Positions 15,782 through 23,087 of a DNA stretch of 64,000 nt are shown here, piece after piece (the stretch's first letter is position 1; every line of letters starts with the position of its first letter). Source of the stretch: an uncultured Roseburia sp. (GTDB lineage: Bacteria > Bacillota > Clostridia > Lachnospirales > Lachnospiraceae); the NCBI GenBank assembly GCA_947088345.1, contig CAMUGE010000005.1, positions 1-64,000 of the forward strand, read 5' to 3'. A program made the position numbers and the translations under genes. Below the pieces are notes generated by a model, which searched no databases, was not told where the DNA came from, and was given only the letters and a program-made list of their open reading frames with translations.

Positions 15782-17173
15782 ATGAATCAATTTAAATCAC
15801 GATATATTGGGGATAAGGCTTTTTACAGAATGATACTAATGATTGCTTTTCCCATTCTGGTTCAAAACGGAATTACAAATTTTGTCAGCCTGTTGGATAA
15901 TATTATGGTAGGGCAGCTTGGGACAGAGCAGATGTCAGGAGTAGCAATTGTCAATCAGCTGCTCAATGTCTATAATATCTGTCTTTTTGGTGCAGTTTCA
16001 GGCGCTTCTATTTTTAGTGCGCAATTTTACGGACAAGGCAATGACGAGGGCGTGCGAAATACATTTCGTTTTAAATTTATCTGCTGTACGCTGTTGTTTA
16101 TTGTTGGCATTCTTATTTTTTTAATCGGCGGGGGAGAACTGATACATCTGTTTTTACATGAGGACGGAACCGGAAATCTTCTGGCGACGCATGCGGCCGG
16201 CATGGAGTATCTGATGATAATGTTAATCGGGTTGATCCCATATACGGTGACGCAGATTTATGCAAGCACGCTGCGCGAGACAGGGCAGACTGTATTGCCG
16301 ATGGCAGCCGGAGCTGTTGCAGTCCTGACAAACCTGTTTATTAATTATCTGTTGATTTTCGGTAAATTTGGCTGCCCAAAGCTCGGAATTACCGGCGCTG
16401 CGATTGGCACTGTGGTATCGCGTTTTTTTGAAGCTGCGATTGTGGTTCTATGGACACACAGGAATCAGGAAAAAAATAAGTTTATCAGGGGTGCGTACCG
16501 CACATTTCGTATTCCGCCTTTGCTGGTTAAGCAGATTCTTGCAAAAGGGACGCCGCTAATGGCAAACGAGGCATTGTGGTCTGCCGGACAGGCGGTGTTG
16601 GTGCAGTGCTATTCGATGCGCGGATTAAATGCTGTCGCGGCGTTAAATATTTCTACAACCGTTTCCAATTTATTTAATATTTTCTTTATTGCACTTGGAA
16701 GTTCGATTTCGATTGTAGTTGGTCAGCAGCTTGGCGCCGGAAAAATGGAGCAGGCTGTGGAGACGGACAGAAAGATGATATTTTTTGCGGTATCTGTCTG
16801 TATTTTTATTGGAGCAGTATTGTTTCTCCTCTCACCGATGTTTCCGCAGATTTACAATACTTCCGACGATGTGAGAAACCTTGCGTCGAATTTAATTCGG
16901 GTTTCTTCTGTGTTTATGCCGATCTATGCTTTTTATCACGCGGCTTATTTTACTCTGCGTACCGGCGGCAAGACGTTGGTTACATTTTTTATGGACAGTT
17001 GTTATATCTGGATCGTCAATATTCCGACTGCTTATATTTTAAGCCGTTTCACCGGACTGCCGATGATACAGGTTTATCTGATCTGTCAGAGTGTGGAACT
17101 GGTAAAAGGTGTCATTGGCATTATTCTTTTGAAAAAAGGAGTATGGATTCATAATATTGTAGATAATGTATAA
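15782..17173 (+). CDS. MATE-family multidrug/metabolite exporter
   Basis: 463 residues from ATG 15782, preceded by an AAGGGGGGAGAG ribosome site; the frame extends 13 codons further to ATG 15743, but that site would then be internal. About twelve transmembrane helices in two similar halves are predicted. MATE signatures include MIAFPILVQNGITNFVSLLDNIMVGQLG near the N-terminus and the second-half counterpart KGTPLMANEALWSAGQ. Such proteins export cationic drugs or metabolites in exchange for Na+ or H+; the substrate here is unknown. Transcribed alone from the promoter at 15694-15722. Confidence 0.9.
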   Translation: MNQFKSRYIGDKAFYRMILMIAFPILVQNGITNFVSLLDNIMVGQLGTEQMSGVAIVNQLLNVYNICLFGAVSGASIFSAQFYGQGNDEGVRNTFRFKFICCTLLFIVGILIFLIGGGELIHLFLHEDGTGNLLATHAAGMEYLMIMLIGLIPYTVTQIYASTLRETGQTVLPMAAGAVAVLTNLFINYLLIFGKFGCPKLGITGAAIGTVVSRFFEAAIVVLWTHRNQEKNKFIRGAYRTFRIPPLLVKQILAKGTPLMANEALWSAGQAVLVQCYSMRGLNAVAALNISTTVSNLFNIFFIALGSSISIVVGQQLGAGKMEQAVETDRKMIFFAVSVCIFIGAVLFLLSPMFPQIYNTSDDVRNLASNLIRVSSVFMPIYAFYHAAYFTLRTGGKTLVTFFMDSCYIWIVNIPTAYILSRFTGLPMIQVYLICQSVELVKGVIGIILLKKGVWIHNIVDNV

Positions 17174-17200
17174 GAATGAATTATTTTGAAAGGGAATACT

Positions 17201-17338
17201 GTGAAAAATAAATGTTTCGCACGGCGATTTGTGTCTGCGCGCCTCAAAGCCATAGATGGCCTGCCACAAAGTTGCTTATGTGTAGATAGCTATTGCGAAC
17301 TGCGTTCGCAATGCAGAAAAGGAGATTATTATGCTTGA
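17201..17338 (+). repeat. Dispersed repeat, family B copy 1, with leader frame overlapping the DUF2156 start
   Basis: This segment matches the segment before rsfS (63409-63544, opposite strand) in order and spacing. Shared blocks are CACGGCGATTTGTGTCT, CAAAGCC, GGCC, CACAAAGT-GCTTAT and a palindrome. Here ATTGCGAAC (17292-17300) pairs with GTTCGCAAT (17304-17312), and then AGAAAAGGAGATTATTATG supplies the ribosome site and start codon of the DUF2156 gene. An open frame of 45 codons from GTG 17201 runs through the repeat and stops at 17338, overlapping that start codon. The reading frame is not kept in the second copy, so the repeat is conserved as nucleic acid, not as a peptide. Confidence 0.7.
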
Positions 17339-18230
17339 TTTTACAGCACCGCAGATGAACGACCGCACATGGATCAGCGAAGCGGTATCCGGAGCCGAAA
17401 ATAAAGGGAGCGATCTCTCTTTCGGAAATATTTATCTTCTCCGGCATAAATATGATACACAGATTTGTCACTATAAGGATTTCCTCATTCGTAAATACAA
17501 TGGTGTAAACGGCAGGGAAGGGTATACATTTCCGGTTGGAAACGGAGACTGGGAACAGGCTTTGTTTGAGATTAAAAGCCAGGCTGACAGACTGGGAGAA
17601 GAGCTTTCTTTTTGTCTTTTGACAGAGGAGCAGAAAGATCTTTTAAATGCGGCATTTCCGCGCCATTTTGAGTTTGCCTGCAGCGACGGGGATACAGATT
17701 ATATCTATTCGGCGGAGGAATTGGCAAATTTAAAAGGAAAGTCGTTTCACAAGAAAAAAAACCATGTATCAAAATTTTGCCGTACTTACGACGATATCAG
17801 AATTTGTCCGATTACTGAGCTCAACCGTGAGGATGCGTGGGCTGTTGAAGAAGAATGGTGCCGCACGCATCTTCCGCAGGGTGAGATTGTTTCCGATGAG
17901 GAGCGCAAAGCAATTCGCGAGGCGCTCGACGATTTTGAACATCTGGCGCTGGCCGGAGCCATTCTCTATGTGGATGATACGCCGGCGGCAATGACAATCG
18001 CCTCAAAAATCAATCAGGATACCTGTGACATCCATTTTGAGAAAGCGGTCGATGAATATGCGGTAAATGGGGCATACAGTGCAGTTAATCAGTATTTTGC
18101 CAAAGAACTGACAAATTTTTCCTGGATCAACCGCGAGGAGGATATGGGAGTTGAGGGGCTTCGCAAAGCAAAGATGTCCTACCATCCGAAAATATTGCTG
18201 CGAAAATACAGTGCAAAGCATGCAGTGTGA
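17331..18230 (+). CDS. DUF2156 protein (phosphatidylglycerol lysyltransferase-like GNAT fold)
   Basis: 299 residues, soluble, with no transmembrane part. The sequence DLSFGNIYLLRHKYD near residues 28-42 and the C-terminal half (TINFSWINREEDMGVEGLRKAK-like ending, here NREEDMGVEGLRKAK) match DUF2156 proteins, whose fold resembles the catalytic domain of MprF and FemX aminoacyl transferases. Members without the membrane flippase part have no settled substrate. The start ATG sits immediately downstream of a palindrome-ribosome-site module that recurs before rsfS. The gene precedes the Fe-S cysteine-cluster gene by 29 bp. Confidence 0.8.
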   Translation: MLDFTAPQMNDRTWISEAVSGAENKGSDLSFGNIYLLRHKYDTQICHYKDFLIRKYNGVNGREGYTFPVGNGDWEQALFEIKSQADRLGEELSFCLLTEEQKDLLNAAFPRHFEFACSDGDTDYIYSAEELANLKGKSFHKKKNHVSKFCRTYDDIRICPITELNREDAWAVEEEWCRTHLPQGEIVSDEERKAIREALDDFEHLALAGAILYVDDTPAAMTIASKINQDTCDIHFEKAVDEYAVNGAYSAVNQYFAKELTNFSWINREEDMGVEGLRKAKMSYHPKILLRKYSAKHAV

Positions 18231-18259
18231 AAAGTTGTATTGTTAACGTGGAGGAGCGT

Positions 18260-18772
18260 ATGTTATCGAAAGTGTTATCAAAGGAATCCTGTGCAAAGTG
18301 CAGGTTTTGTTGTTCATTTCGGCGGCAGAGTCTTTGGGAGACGCCGCTGTTTCCGATTGATGTGGTGCAGAGACTGGAGACAGGGGGAATTTCGTTTCAA
18401 AGAGAACAAAAGGAAAACGTCGGATACGGCCGTATGGAGCTGGAGGGAAATTATAAAACCAACGATCCGCAGGAGGAAGCGGCCTGTCTGTTTCTGAATC
18501 CGAAAACCGGATGCGTATTAAAGGAGGAAGATAAGCCGTTTGACTGTAAAATTTGGCCGCTTCGCATCATGAAAAAGAAAGATGGAACATTTGTGATTGC
18601 GCTGACGCCAACTTGTCCGTCAATCAATGAAAAACCACTCGAAGAAATGAAAGTTCTTGTTGAAAGCGGACTTGGAGAGCAGATTTTTCAGTATGCAAAA
18701 GAGAACCCTTTTATTGTGAAAGAGTATCGAACGGATTTCCCGGTATTGATGGAGTTTGATCAGAGTCTATGA
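18260..18772 (+). CDS. YkgJ-family cysteine-cluster protein (putative Fe-S/zinc)
   Basis: 170 residues from ATG 18260, supported by GGAGGAG at 18250-18256 (the frame is open from 18227). The N-terminus has CAKCRFCCSF and later AACLFLNPKTGCVL and KPFDCKIWPLR, the cysteine pattern of the YkgJ/UPF0153 family, presumed to bind a metal or Fe-S cluster. Function is unknown, though some relatives are linked to protein or RNA modification. Overlaps rlmH by 4 bp (ATGA), so it is coupled to it. Confidence 0.82.
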   Translation: MLSKVLSKESCAKCRFCCSFRRQSLWETPLFPIDVVQRLETGGISFQREQKENVGYGRMELEGNYKTNDPQEEAACLFLNPKTGCVLKEEDKPFDCKIWPLRIMKKKDGTFVIALTPTCPSINEKPLEEMKVLVESGLGEQIFQYAKENPFIVKEYRTDFPVLMEFDQSL

Positions 18773-19248
18773 AAATAACGATTTTATGCGTTGGAAAAAT
18801 AAAGGAAAAATTTTTTCGCGGCGCAATAGAGGAATATACAAAACGACTTTCCCGTTATTGTAAACTGGAGATTATCGAGGTGGCTGATGAAAAGACGCCG
18901 GACGATGCCGGTGTCGGAATGGAGCGTATTATTCTGGAAAAAGAGGGGGAGCGGTTAAAGAAGCATTTGAGAGACGACGCTTTTGTCTGTGCACTTGCCA
19001 TTGACGGAAAACAGATGGATTCAGTGGAGTTTGCAGCAAAGATCGAGGCGATCGGTACGGGCGGAGGCAGTCATATTATATTTTTAATTGGAGGATCGCT
19101 TGGTTTATCGGATGGTCTGCGAAAACGGGCAGACCTAAACTTAAGTTTTTCTGCGATGACATTCCCGCATCAGCTGATGCGGGTCATTTTGTTGGAACAG
19201 ATTTACAGAGGGTTTCGCATTATTCATCATGAACCATATCACAAGTAA
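18769..19248 (+). CDS. rlmH: 23S rRNA (pseudouridine1915-N3)-methyltransferase RlmH
   Basis: 159 residues, the family's exact size. A SPOUT (knotted) SAM-dependent methyltransferase that modifies pseudouridine 1915 in helix 69 of 23S rRNA on the 70S ribosome. Visible motifs are IIFLIGGSLGLSDGL for the SAM knot, LSFSAMTFPHQLMRVILLEQIYR, and the C-terminal YHK. The gene overlaps its upstream neighbour by 4 bp and ends a probable transcription unit that starts at the MATE or DUF2156 gene. Confidence 0.96.
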   Translation: MKITILCVGKIKEKFFRGAIEEYTKRLSRYCKLEIIEVADEKTPDDAGVGMERIILEKEGERLKKHLRDDAFVCALAIDGKQMDSVEFAAKIEAIGTGGGSHIIFLIGGSLGLSDGLRKRADLNLSFSAMTFPHQLMRVILLEQIYRGFRIIHHEPYHK

Positions 19249-19319
19249 AGACGGAGTATGAAAGAATACTCTTTTACAACAAAGAGCGGGAAAACGCCGG
19301 AAGACAGGTTCTAAGCTTA

Positions 19320-19348
19320 TTGTAATTTGCCGGAAGTCTGTGTATAAT
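19320..19348 (+). promoter_or_regulatory. Promoter of a probable small RNA
   Basis: TTGTAA (19320-19325), 17-bp spacer, TATAAT (19343-19348). No convincing protein-coding gene starts downstream before the terminator at 19445-19482. Confidence 0.65.
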
Positions 19349-19354
19349 AGAAAC

Positions 19355-19482
19355 AGATAACAGGGCTTTTGGAACATACATACTTTCATCTTGTGGATGG
19401 AAAAACAGGGAAGAGAAGCAAAAAGTGCCGCCAAATTTACAAAAAACACCGCCTGAAGGGACAACAGGCGGTGTTTTTTATG
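19355..19482 (+). ncRNA. Candidate small RNA, about 125 nt
   Basis: Bounded by a good promoter (19320-19348) and a strong intrinsic terminator: AACACCGCCTG (19445-19455) pairs with CAGGCGGTGTT (19465-19475), followed by TTTTTAT. Not recognisable as 6S, SRP, tmRNA or RNase P RNA. A 5' untranslated leader that terminates conditionally is an alternative, but no gene follows closely. Confidence 0.45.
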
Positions 19483-19552
19483 CGGAGAAAACTCCAGAAA
19501 TCCTGGCCTCCCGGGTGTGTGTCCAAAATCGTGACAGGGGATAGCCAAAAGC

Positions 19553-19660
19553 ATGGCAGACGAACCAAAACCAACAACACGTCGGAGTCGACGGGCGTCT
19601 CTCTCACGCCGTATCATAGGTAAGGGAGAAGCTTTGAAGAAAGTATTCCACCGTATTTAA
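19553..19660 (+). CDS. Possible small basic protein (35 residues)
   Basis: ATG 19553 to TAA 19660. The peptide begins MADEPKPTTRRSRRAS and is rich in Arg and Lys with no hydrophobic segment. ACAGGGGATAG lies about 12 nt upstream as a weak ribosome site. No promoter of its own was found and it lies after a terminator, so it may be chance. Confidence 0.2.
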   Translation: MADEPKPTTRRSRRASLSRRIIGKGEALKKVFHRI

Positions 19661-19750
19661 ATCAGAAATCAAAGGGTAACACTTTTTAATGAATTGCTGA
19701 TTGAAAAAACTTCCAGAACTGCCAAAATAAAATGAGAGGATTTCGAAGTA

Positions 19751-19778
19751 TTGTATTTGTATCTATTTATGTTATAAT
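19751..19778 (+). promoter_or_regulatory. Promoter of the lipoprotein gene
   Basis: TTGTAT (19751-19756), 16-bp spacer, TATAAT (19773-19778). The predicted transcript start at about 19785 makes ATG 19809 the better start codon than ATG 19788. Confidence 0.7.
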
Positions 19779-19808
19779 TTATTAGAAATGACAGAAGGAA
19801 AATACCAG

Positions 19809-20345
19809 ATGAGCGGGAATAAAGATATGCGAATACACAAAAAAAGAAACTTTCTGTATATCCTCCTCTTAGTACCGCTGGCCTTTTGTTCATGCGGCCG
19901 CAAGATGGGGATAGGTGAAGTCGTTACAGAAAATCAGGATCTCTTAAAGGCAGAGGCTGAAAGCGTAATCGCACAATACAGAGATGCTCCGGAAACATTT
20001 CTCACAGATACGGCAATGGAAGAAACATTAAAAGATTCCGAAGCTGTTTTAAAAGATACAGGCCAGTGGGGGCAGAATGCCTGTATCCATCCGCCGGCAG
20101 ACTGTAACGATGATATTGTGCTGATCTATGAGTGCAGTTCGACGGGGCTCATGACGTCGACTTATCAATGGGGATTTTATTATACACAAAAAGATATGGC
20201 GCATCTGCTTCATACGGCTTATGTGTATGGCGATTTAACCATGGAGAAGGAAGGCATTTACAGCTGTATGGAAGAGGGCGGCGACAACTTCTATAAGACA
20301 ATAAAGATATGCGAACATTTTTATTACTATGAGACTGGAAATTGA
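19809..20345 (+). CDS. Hypothetical lipoprotein
   Basis: 178 residues from ATG 19809, with AGAAGGAA (19793-19800) 8 nt upstream. A basic start (KKR) leads into a hydrophobic core and a lipobox-like LAFCSC at about residues 26-31 (LYILLLVPLAFCSC), indicating export and lipid attachment at one of the two cysteines. The mature part is acidic, contains several cysteines, and matches no family I know. It is followed directly by nth, 19 bp away, but a functional link is not evident. Confidence 0.7.
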   Translation: MSGNKDMRIHKKRNFLYILLLVPLAFCSCGRKMGIGEVVTENQDLLKAEAESVIAQYRDAPETFLTDTAMEETLKDSEAVLKDTGQWGQNACIHPPADCNDDIVLIYECSSTGLMTSTYQWGFYYTQKDMAHLLHTAYVYGDLTMEKEGIYSCMEEGGDNFYKTIKICEHFYYYETGN

Positions 20346-20364
20346 ACGAAAAAAGAGGAAAAGA

Positions 20365-21003
20365 ATGACGAAAAAACAACTGGCAAAAGAAATTATCCAA
20401 AAATTAAAGGAGGAATATCCAAACGCGTCCTGTTCCCTGGAGTATGATAAGGCCTGGAAGCTGTTAGTCAGCGTGCGGCTGGCCGCGCAGTGTACCGATG
20501 CAAGAGTAAATGTCGTAGTAGAAAAACTGTACGAAAAATTTCCGGATATAGACGCACTCGCCAAAGCTGAGGTTTCCGAAATAGAAGAGATTGTACGTCC
20601 CTGTGGGCTTGGAAACAGCAAAGCGCGGGATATCAGCGCATGTATGAAAATGCTGCGCGATGAATATCAGGGACATGTGCCGGATGATTTTGACAAGCTG
20701 TTAAAACTGCCGGGCGTCGGAAGAAAAAGTGCAAACCTCATCATGGGAGATGTGTTCGGAAAACCGGCAATCGTAACAGATACGCACTGTATCCGCCTTG
20801 TCAACCGGATGGGGCTTGTGGATGGGATCAAGGAACCTGCAAAAGTAGAAAAAGAATTGTGGAAGATCATTCCGGGCGAAGAGGGCAGTGATTTCTGTCA
20901 CCGGCTTGTCTGGCACGGCCGGGATATCTGTACGGCCCGTACCAAACCTCACTGTGACCGGTGTTGTATTTCTGATCTTTGTAAAAAAACGGGGGTGGAG
21001 TAA
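20365..21003 (+). CDS. nth: Endonuclease III (DNA glycosylase/AP lyase)
   Basis: 212 residues from ATG 20365 (AGAGGAAA upstream); the open frame begins 12 codons earlier. Base-excision repair enzyme that removes oxidised pyrimidines and cleaves abasic sites. The helix-hairpin-helix LPGVGRKSANLIMG holds the catalytic Lys, and VTDTHCIRLVNRMGLV holds the catalytic Asp. The C-terminal [4Fe-4S] loop reads C-TARTKPH-C-DR-C-CISDL-C, which is x7-x2-x5 where E. coli Nth has x6-x2-x5. A GNAT gene follows after 5 bp. Confidence 0.95.
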   Translation: MTKKQLAKEIIQKLKEEYPNASCSLEYDKAWKLLVSVRLAAQCTDARVNVVVEKLYEKFPDIDALAKAEVSEIEEIVRPCGLGNSKARDISACMKMLRDEYQGHVPDDFDKLLKLPGVGRKSANLIMGDVFGKPAIVTDTHCIRLVNRMGLVDGIKEPAKVEKELWKIIPGEEGSDFCHRLVWHGRDICTARTKPHCDRCCISDLCKKTGVE

Positions 21004-21008
21004 AGAAG

Positions 21009-21431
21009 ATGGACATTAAAATATATCACACGCTGCCCAAAGAGGCGGAAGCAATACGTATCGCCGTATTTGTAGATGAACAGGGATTCTGCGATGAAAT
21101 GGACGATACAGACGATATCGCAGTGCATCTTGTCATGTATGACGGGAAGACGCCTGCCGCGACATGCCGCCTGTTCTGGGATGATCTCATGCAGTCGCAT
21201 TTACTGGGGCGCCTTGCAGTAATCAAAGAATATCGCGGGCAAGGGGCGGGCGCCGCCATGATAAGTCGTGCGGAAGCATATATAAAGGAAATCGGAGGCA
21301 GAAGCATCCTGCTTCACGCGCAGTGTGCGGCAGCGGAATTTTATGAAAAACAGGGTTATACAAAACGGGGACAGGCGGATGATGAACAGGGCTGTCCGCA
21401 TATCTGGATGCACAAGAAACTGGAGGAATGA
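21009..21431 (+). CDS. GNAT-family N-acetyltransferase
   Basis: 140 residues. The acetyl-CoA-binding motif A is visible as GRLAVIKEYRGQGAGAAMISRAEAYIK, and the C-terminal motif B as AAEFYEKQGYTKRG. The N-terminal EAIRIAVFVDEQGF is typical of the YjcF/ElaA-like subgroup of small-molecule or protein acetyltransferases. Substrate unknown. It overlaps pdp by 4 bp and follows nth after 5 bp, so nth, this gene and pdp form one unit. Confidence 0.88.
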   Translation: MDIKIYHTLPKEAEAIRIAVFVDEQGFCDEMDDTDDIAVHLVMYDGKTPAATCRLFWDDLMQSHLLGRLAVIKEYRGQGAGAAMISRAEAYIKEIGGRSILLHAQCAAAEFYEKQGYTKRGQADDEQGCPHIWMHKKLEE

Positions 21432-22756
21432 CCATGCGCATGTATGATCTGATCGTGAAAAAGAAACACGGCGGGGAGCTTTCCACCGGGGAAATTCGTT
21501 TTATGATAGAAAAATATACGGACGGAACAATTCCCGATTACCAGATGTCTTCCATGTTGATGGCAATCTGTTTTCGCGGTATGAGCAAAAGAGAGACGCT
21601 TGATTTAACACTTGCCATGAGAGACAGCGGGGACGTGATGGATCTGTCCGGCATCAGGGGAATAAAAGTCGACAAGCACAGCACCGGCGGCGTCGGAGAT
21701 AAGACGACGCTTGCGCTTGCTCCGCTTGTCGCATCGCTTGGCGTTCCTGTTGCTAAAATGGCTGGCAGGGGACTTGGACACACCGGGGGGACCATCGACA
21801 AACTGGAATGCTTTCCCGGATTTCATACCGGCATTTCGGAAGAGACGTTTCTTTCCAATGTGAATCAAATCGGGATCGCTGTCGCCGGACAGACAAAAAG
21901 TCTTGCGCCGGCCGACAAAAAATTATATGCGCTGCGCGACGTGACAGGTACGGTAGATGAACTGTCATTGATTGCCAGCTCTATCATGAGTAAAAAACTT
22001 TGTTCCGGGAGCGATGCAATTGTATTGGACGTAAAAACCGGCAGCGGCGCGTTCATGAAACATATGGATGATGCATGCGCACTTGCAGAGCAGATGGTAG
22101 CGATCGGAACAATGGCGGGAAAAAAGACAATGGCGGCCATTACCGATATGGACCAGCCCCTGGGGTACGCCGTGGGCAATTCGCTGGAAGTAGTAGAAGC
22201 GATTGAAACATTAGAGGGAAACGGTCCGGCGGATTTTAAGCAGGTTGTCTTTGCACTGGGAACGTTAATGCTTCTTGCTGCAAAACGCGCCGAGTCAAAA
22301 GAAGAGGCGTCCGGGATGATGGAAACAGCCATCCGGGACGGACGAGCGTTGAAGAAACTTGCCGAATTTGTACGGGCACAGGGCGGTGATGACGCTTATG
22401 TGTCCGATCCGTCCAAATTTCCGAAAGCGCCGGTCGTTGTGCCTGTTATTGCGGAAAAATCAGGTTATGTCACACGCATACTGGCGGAGAAAATCGGCGC
22501 TGCCTGTATGATGCTCGGAGGCGGGCGTATGACAAAAGATGCACAGATTGACCGATCTGTCGGTATCCGTCTGCAGAAAAAAAATGCGGACGTGGTAAAA
22601 AAAGGCGATACACTGGCCTGTCTTTATGCAGCATCAGAGAAAGAACTGGACAATGTAATTCAAAATATTAAAACTGCATATGAGATAGGAAGCGAGAGGC
22701 CGGCACGAACCGATGTTGTAAAAAAAATCATAACAGACGATACAATTTCCGAATAA
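21428..22756 (+). CDS. pdp: Pyrimidine-nucleoside phosphorylase
   Basis: 442 residues. Cleaves uridine and thymidine to base plus (deoxy)ribose 1-phosphate in pyrimidine salvage. The family signature is fully present: KHSTGGVGDKTTLALAPLVAS at about residues 81-101 and the Gly-rich AKMAGRGLGHTGGTIDKLE. The later SSIMSKKLCSG binds phosphate and K+ in relatives. The 442-residue length and gene context favour Pdp over E. coli-type DeoA. ATG 21428 overlaps the preceding stop; ATG 21434 is also possible. Confidence 0.95.
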   Translation: MTMRMYDLIVKKKHGGELSTGEIRFMIEKYTDGTIPDYQMSSMLMAICFRGMSKRETLDLTLAMRDSGDVMDLSGIRGIKVDKHSTGGVGDKTTLALAPLVASLGVPVAKMAGRGLGHTGGTIDKLECFPGFHTGISEETFLSNVNQIGIAVAGQTKSLAPADKKLYALRDVTGTVDELSLIASSIMSKKLCSGSDAIVLDVKTGSGAFMKHMDDACALAEQMVAIGTMAGKKTMAAITDMDQPLGYAVGNSLEVVEAIETLEGNGPADFKQVVFALGTLMLLAAKRAESKEEASGMMETAIRDGRALKKLAEFVRAQGGDDAYVSDPSKFPKAPVVVPVIAEKSGYVTRILAEKIGAACMMLGGGRMTKDAQIDRSVGIRLQKKNADVVKKGDTLACLYAASEKELDNVIQNIKTAYEIGSERPARTDVVKKIITDDTISE

Positions 22757-22784
22757 GACGATCGTTTCTTTCATATATTTTTCT

Positions 22785-23081
22785 ATGAGAAAAAAACAAA
22801 AAAAAACAGAGGCGGATCTGTCTATCCATGAAAAAGTAATCAATACTTTGGAACTGCCGAAAGACCTGATGCTTGGCGCGCCGATTGTCACCGTCACCGG
22901 CAGGAAAGAACTGGTTGTCACAAACTATAAAGGAATCTTAGAGTATGAAGATTCCTTTATCCGCATACAGACAAAAACATGCAGGATCGTTATTTCCGGT
23001 GTACATCTTGCGATTGATTACTATACCAACGAGGAGATGAAAATTACGGGTTTTTTTGAGGCCATTCAATATGAGAGCTGA
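22785..23081 (+). CDS. yqfC: Sporulation protein YqfC
   Basis: 98 residues. Short conserved sporulation protein made in the mother cell under sigma-E in Bacillus, always next to yqfD. The core LELPKDLMLGAPIVTVTGRKELVVTNYKGILEYED is diagnostic. No good Shine-Dalgarno sequence precedes ATG 22785, so the gene may be weakly translated or use an atypical signal. Followed after 6 bp by yqfD. Confidence 0.88.
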   Translation: MRKKQKKTEADLSIHEKVINTLELPKDLMLGAPIVTVTGRKELVVTNYKGILEYEDSFIRIQTKTCRIVISGVHLAIDYYTNEEMKITGFFEAIQYES

Positions 23082-23087
23082 CCGCGT

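Larger units (their letters stand above)
19249..19808. other. 560-bp non-coding interval between rlmH and the lipoprotein gene
   Basis: Contains a sigma-A-like promoter (19320-19348), a probable small RNA ending at a strong terminator (19355-19482), a possible 35-codon frame (19553-19660) and the promoter of the downstream lipoprotein gene (19751-19778). The rest shows nothing I can name. The longer open frames here cross the terminator hairpin and look spurious. Confidence 0.6.

Noticed and set aside
19369..19623. 84-codon frame after rlmH
   Set aside because: Crosses the strong terminator at 19445-19475 and has no ribosome site.
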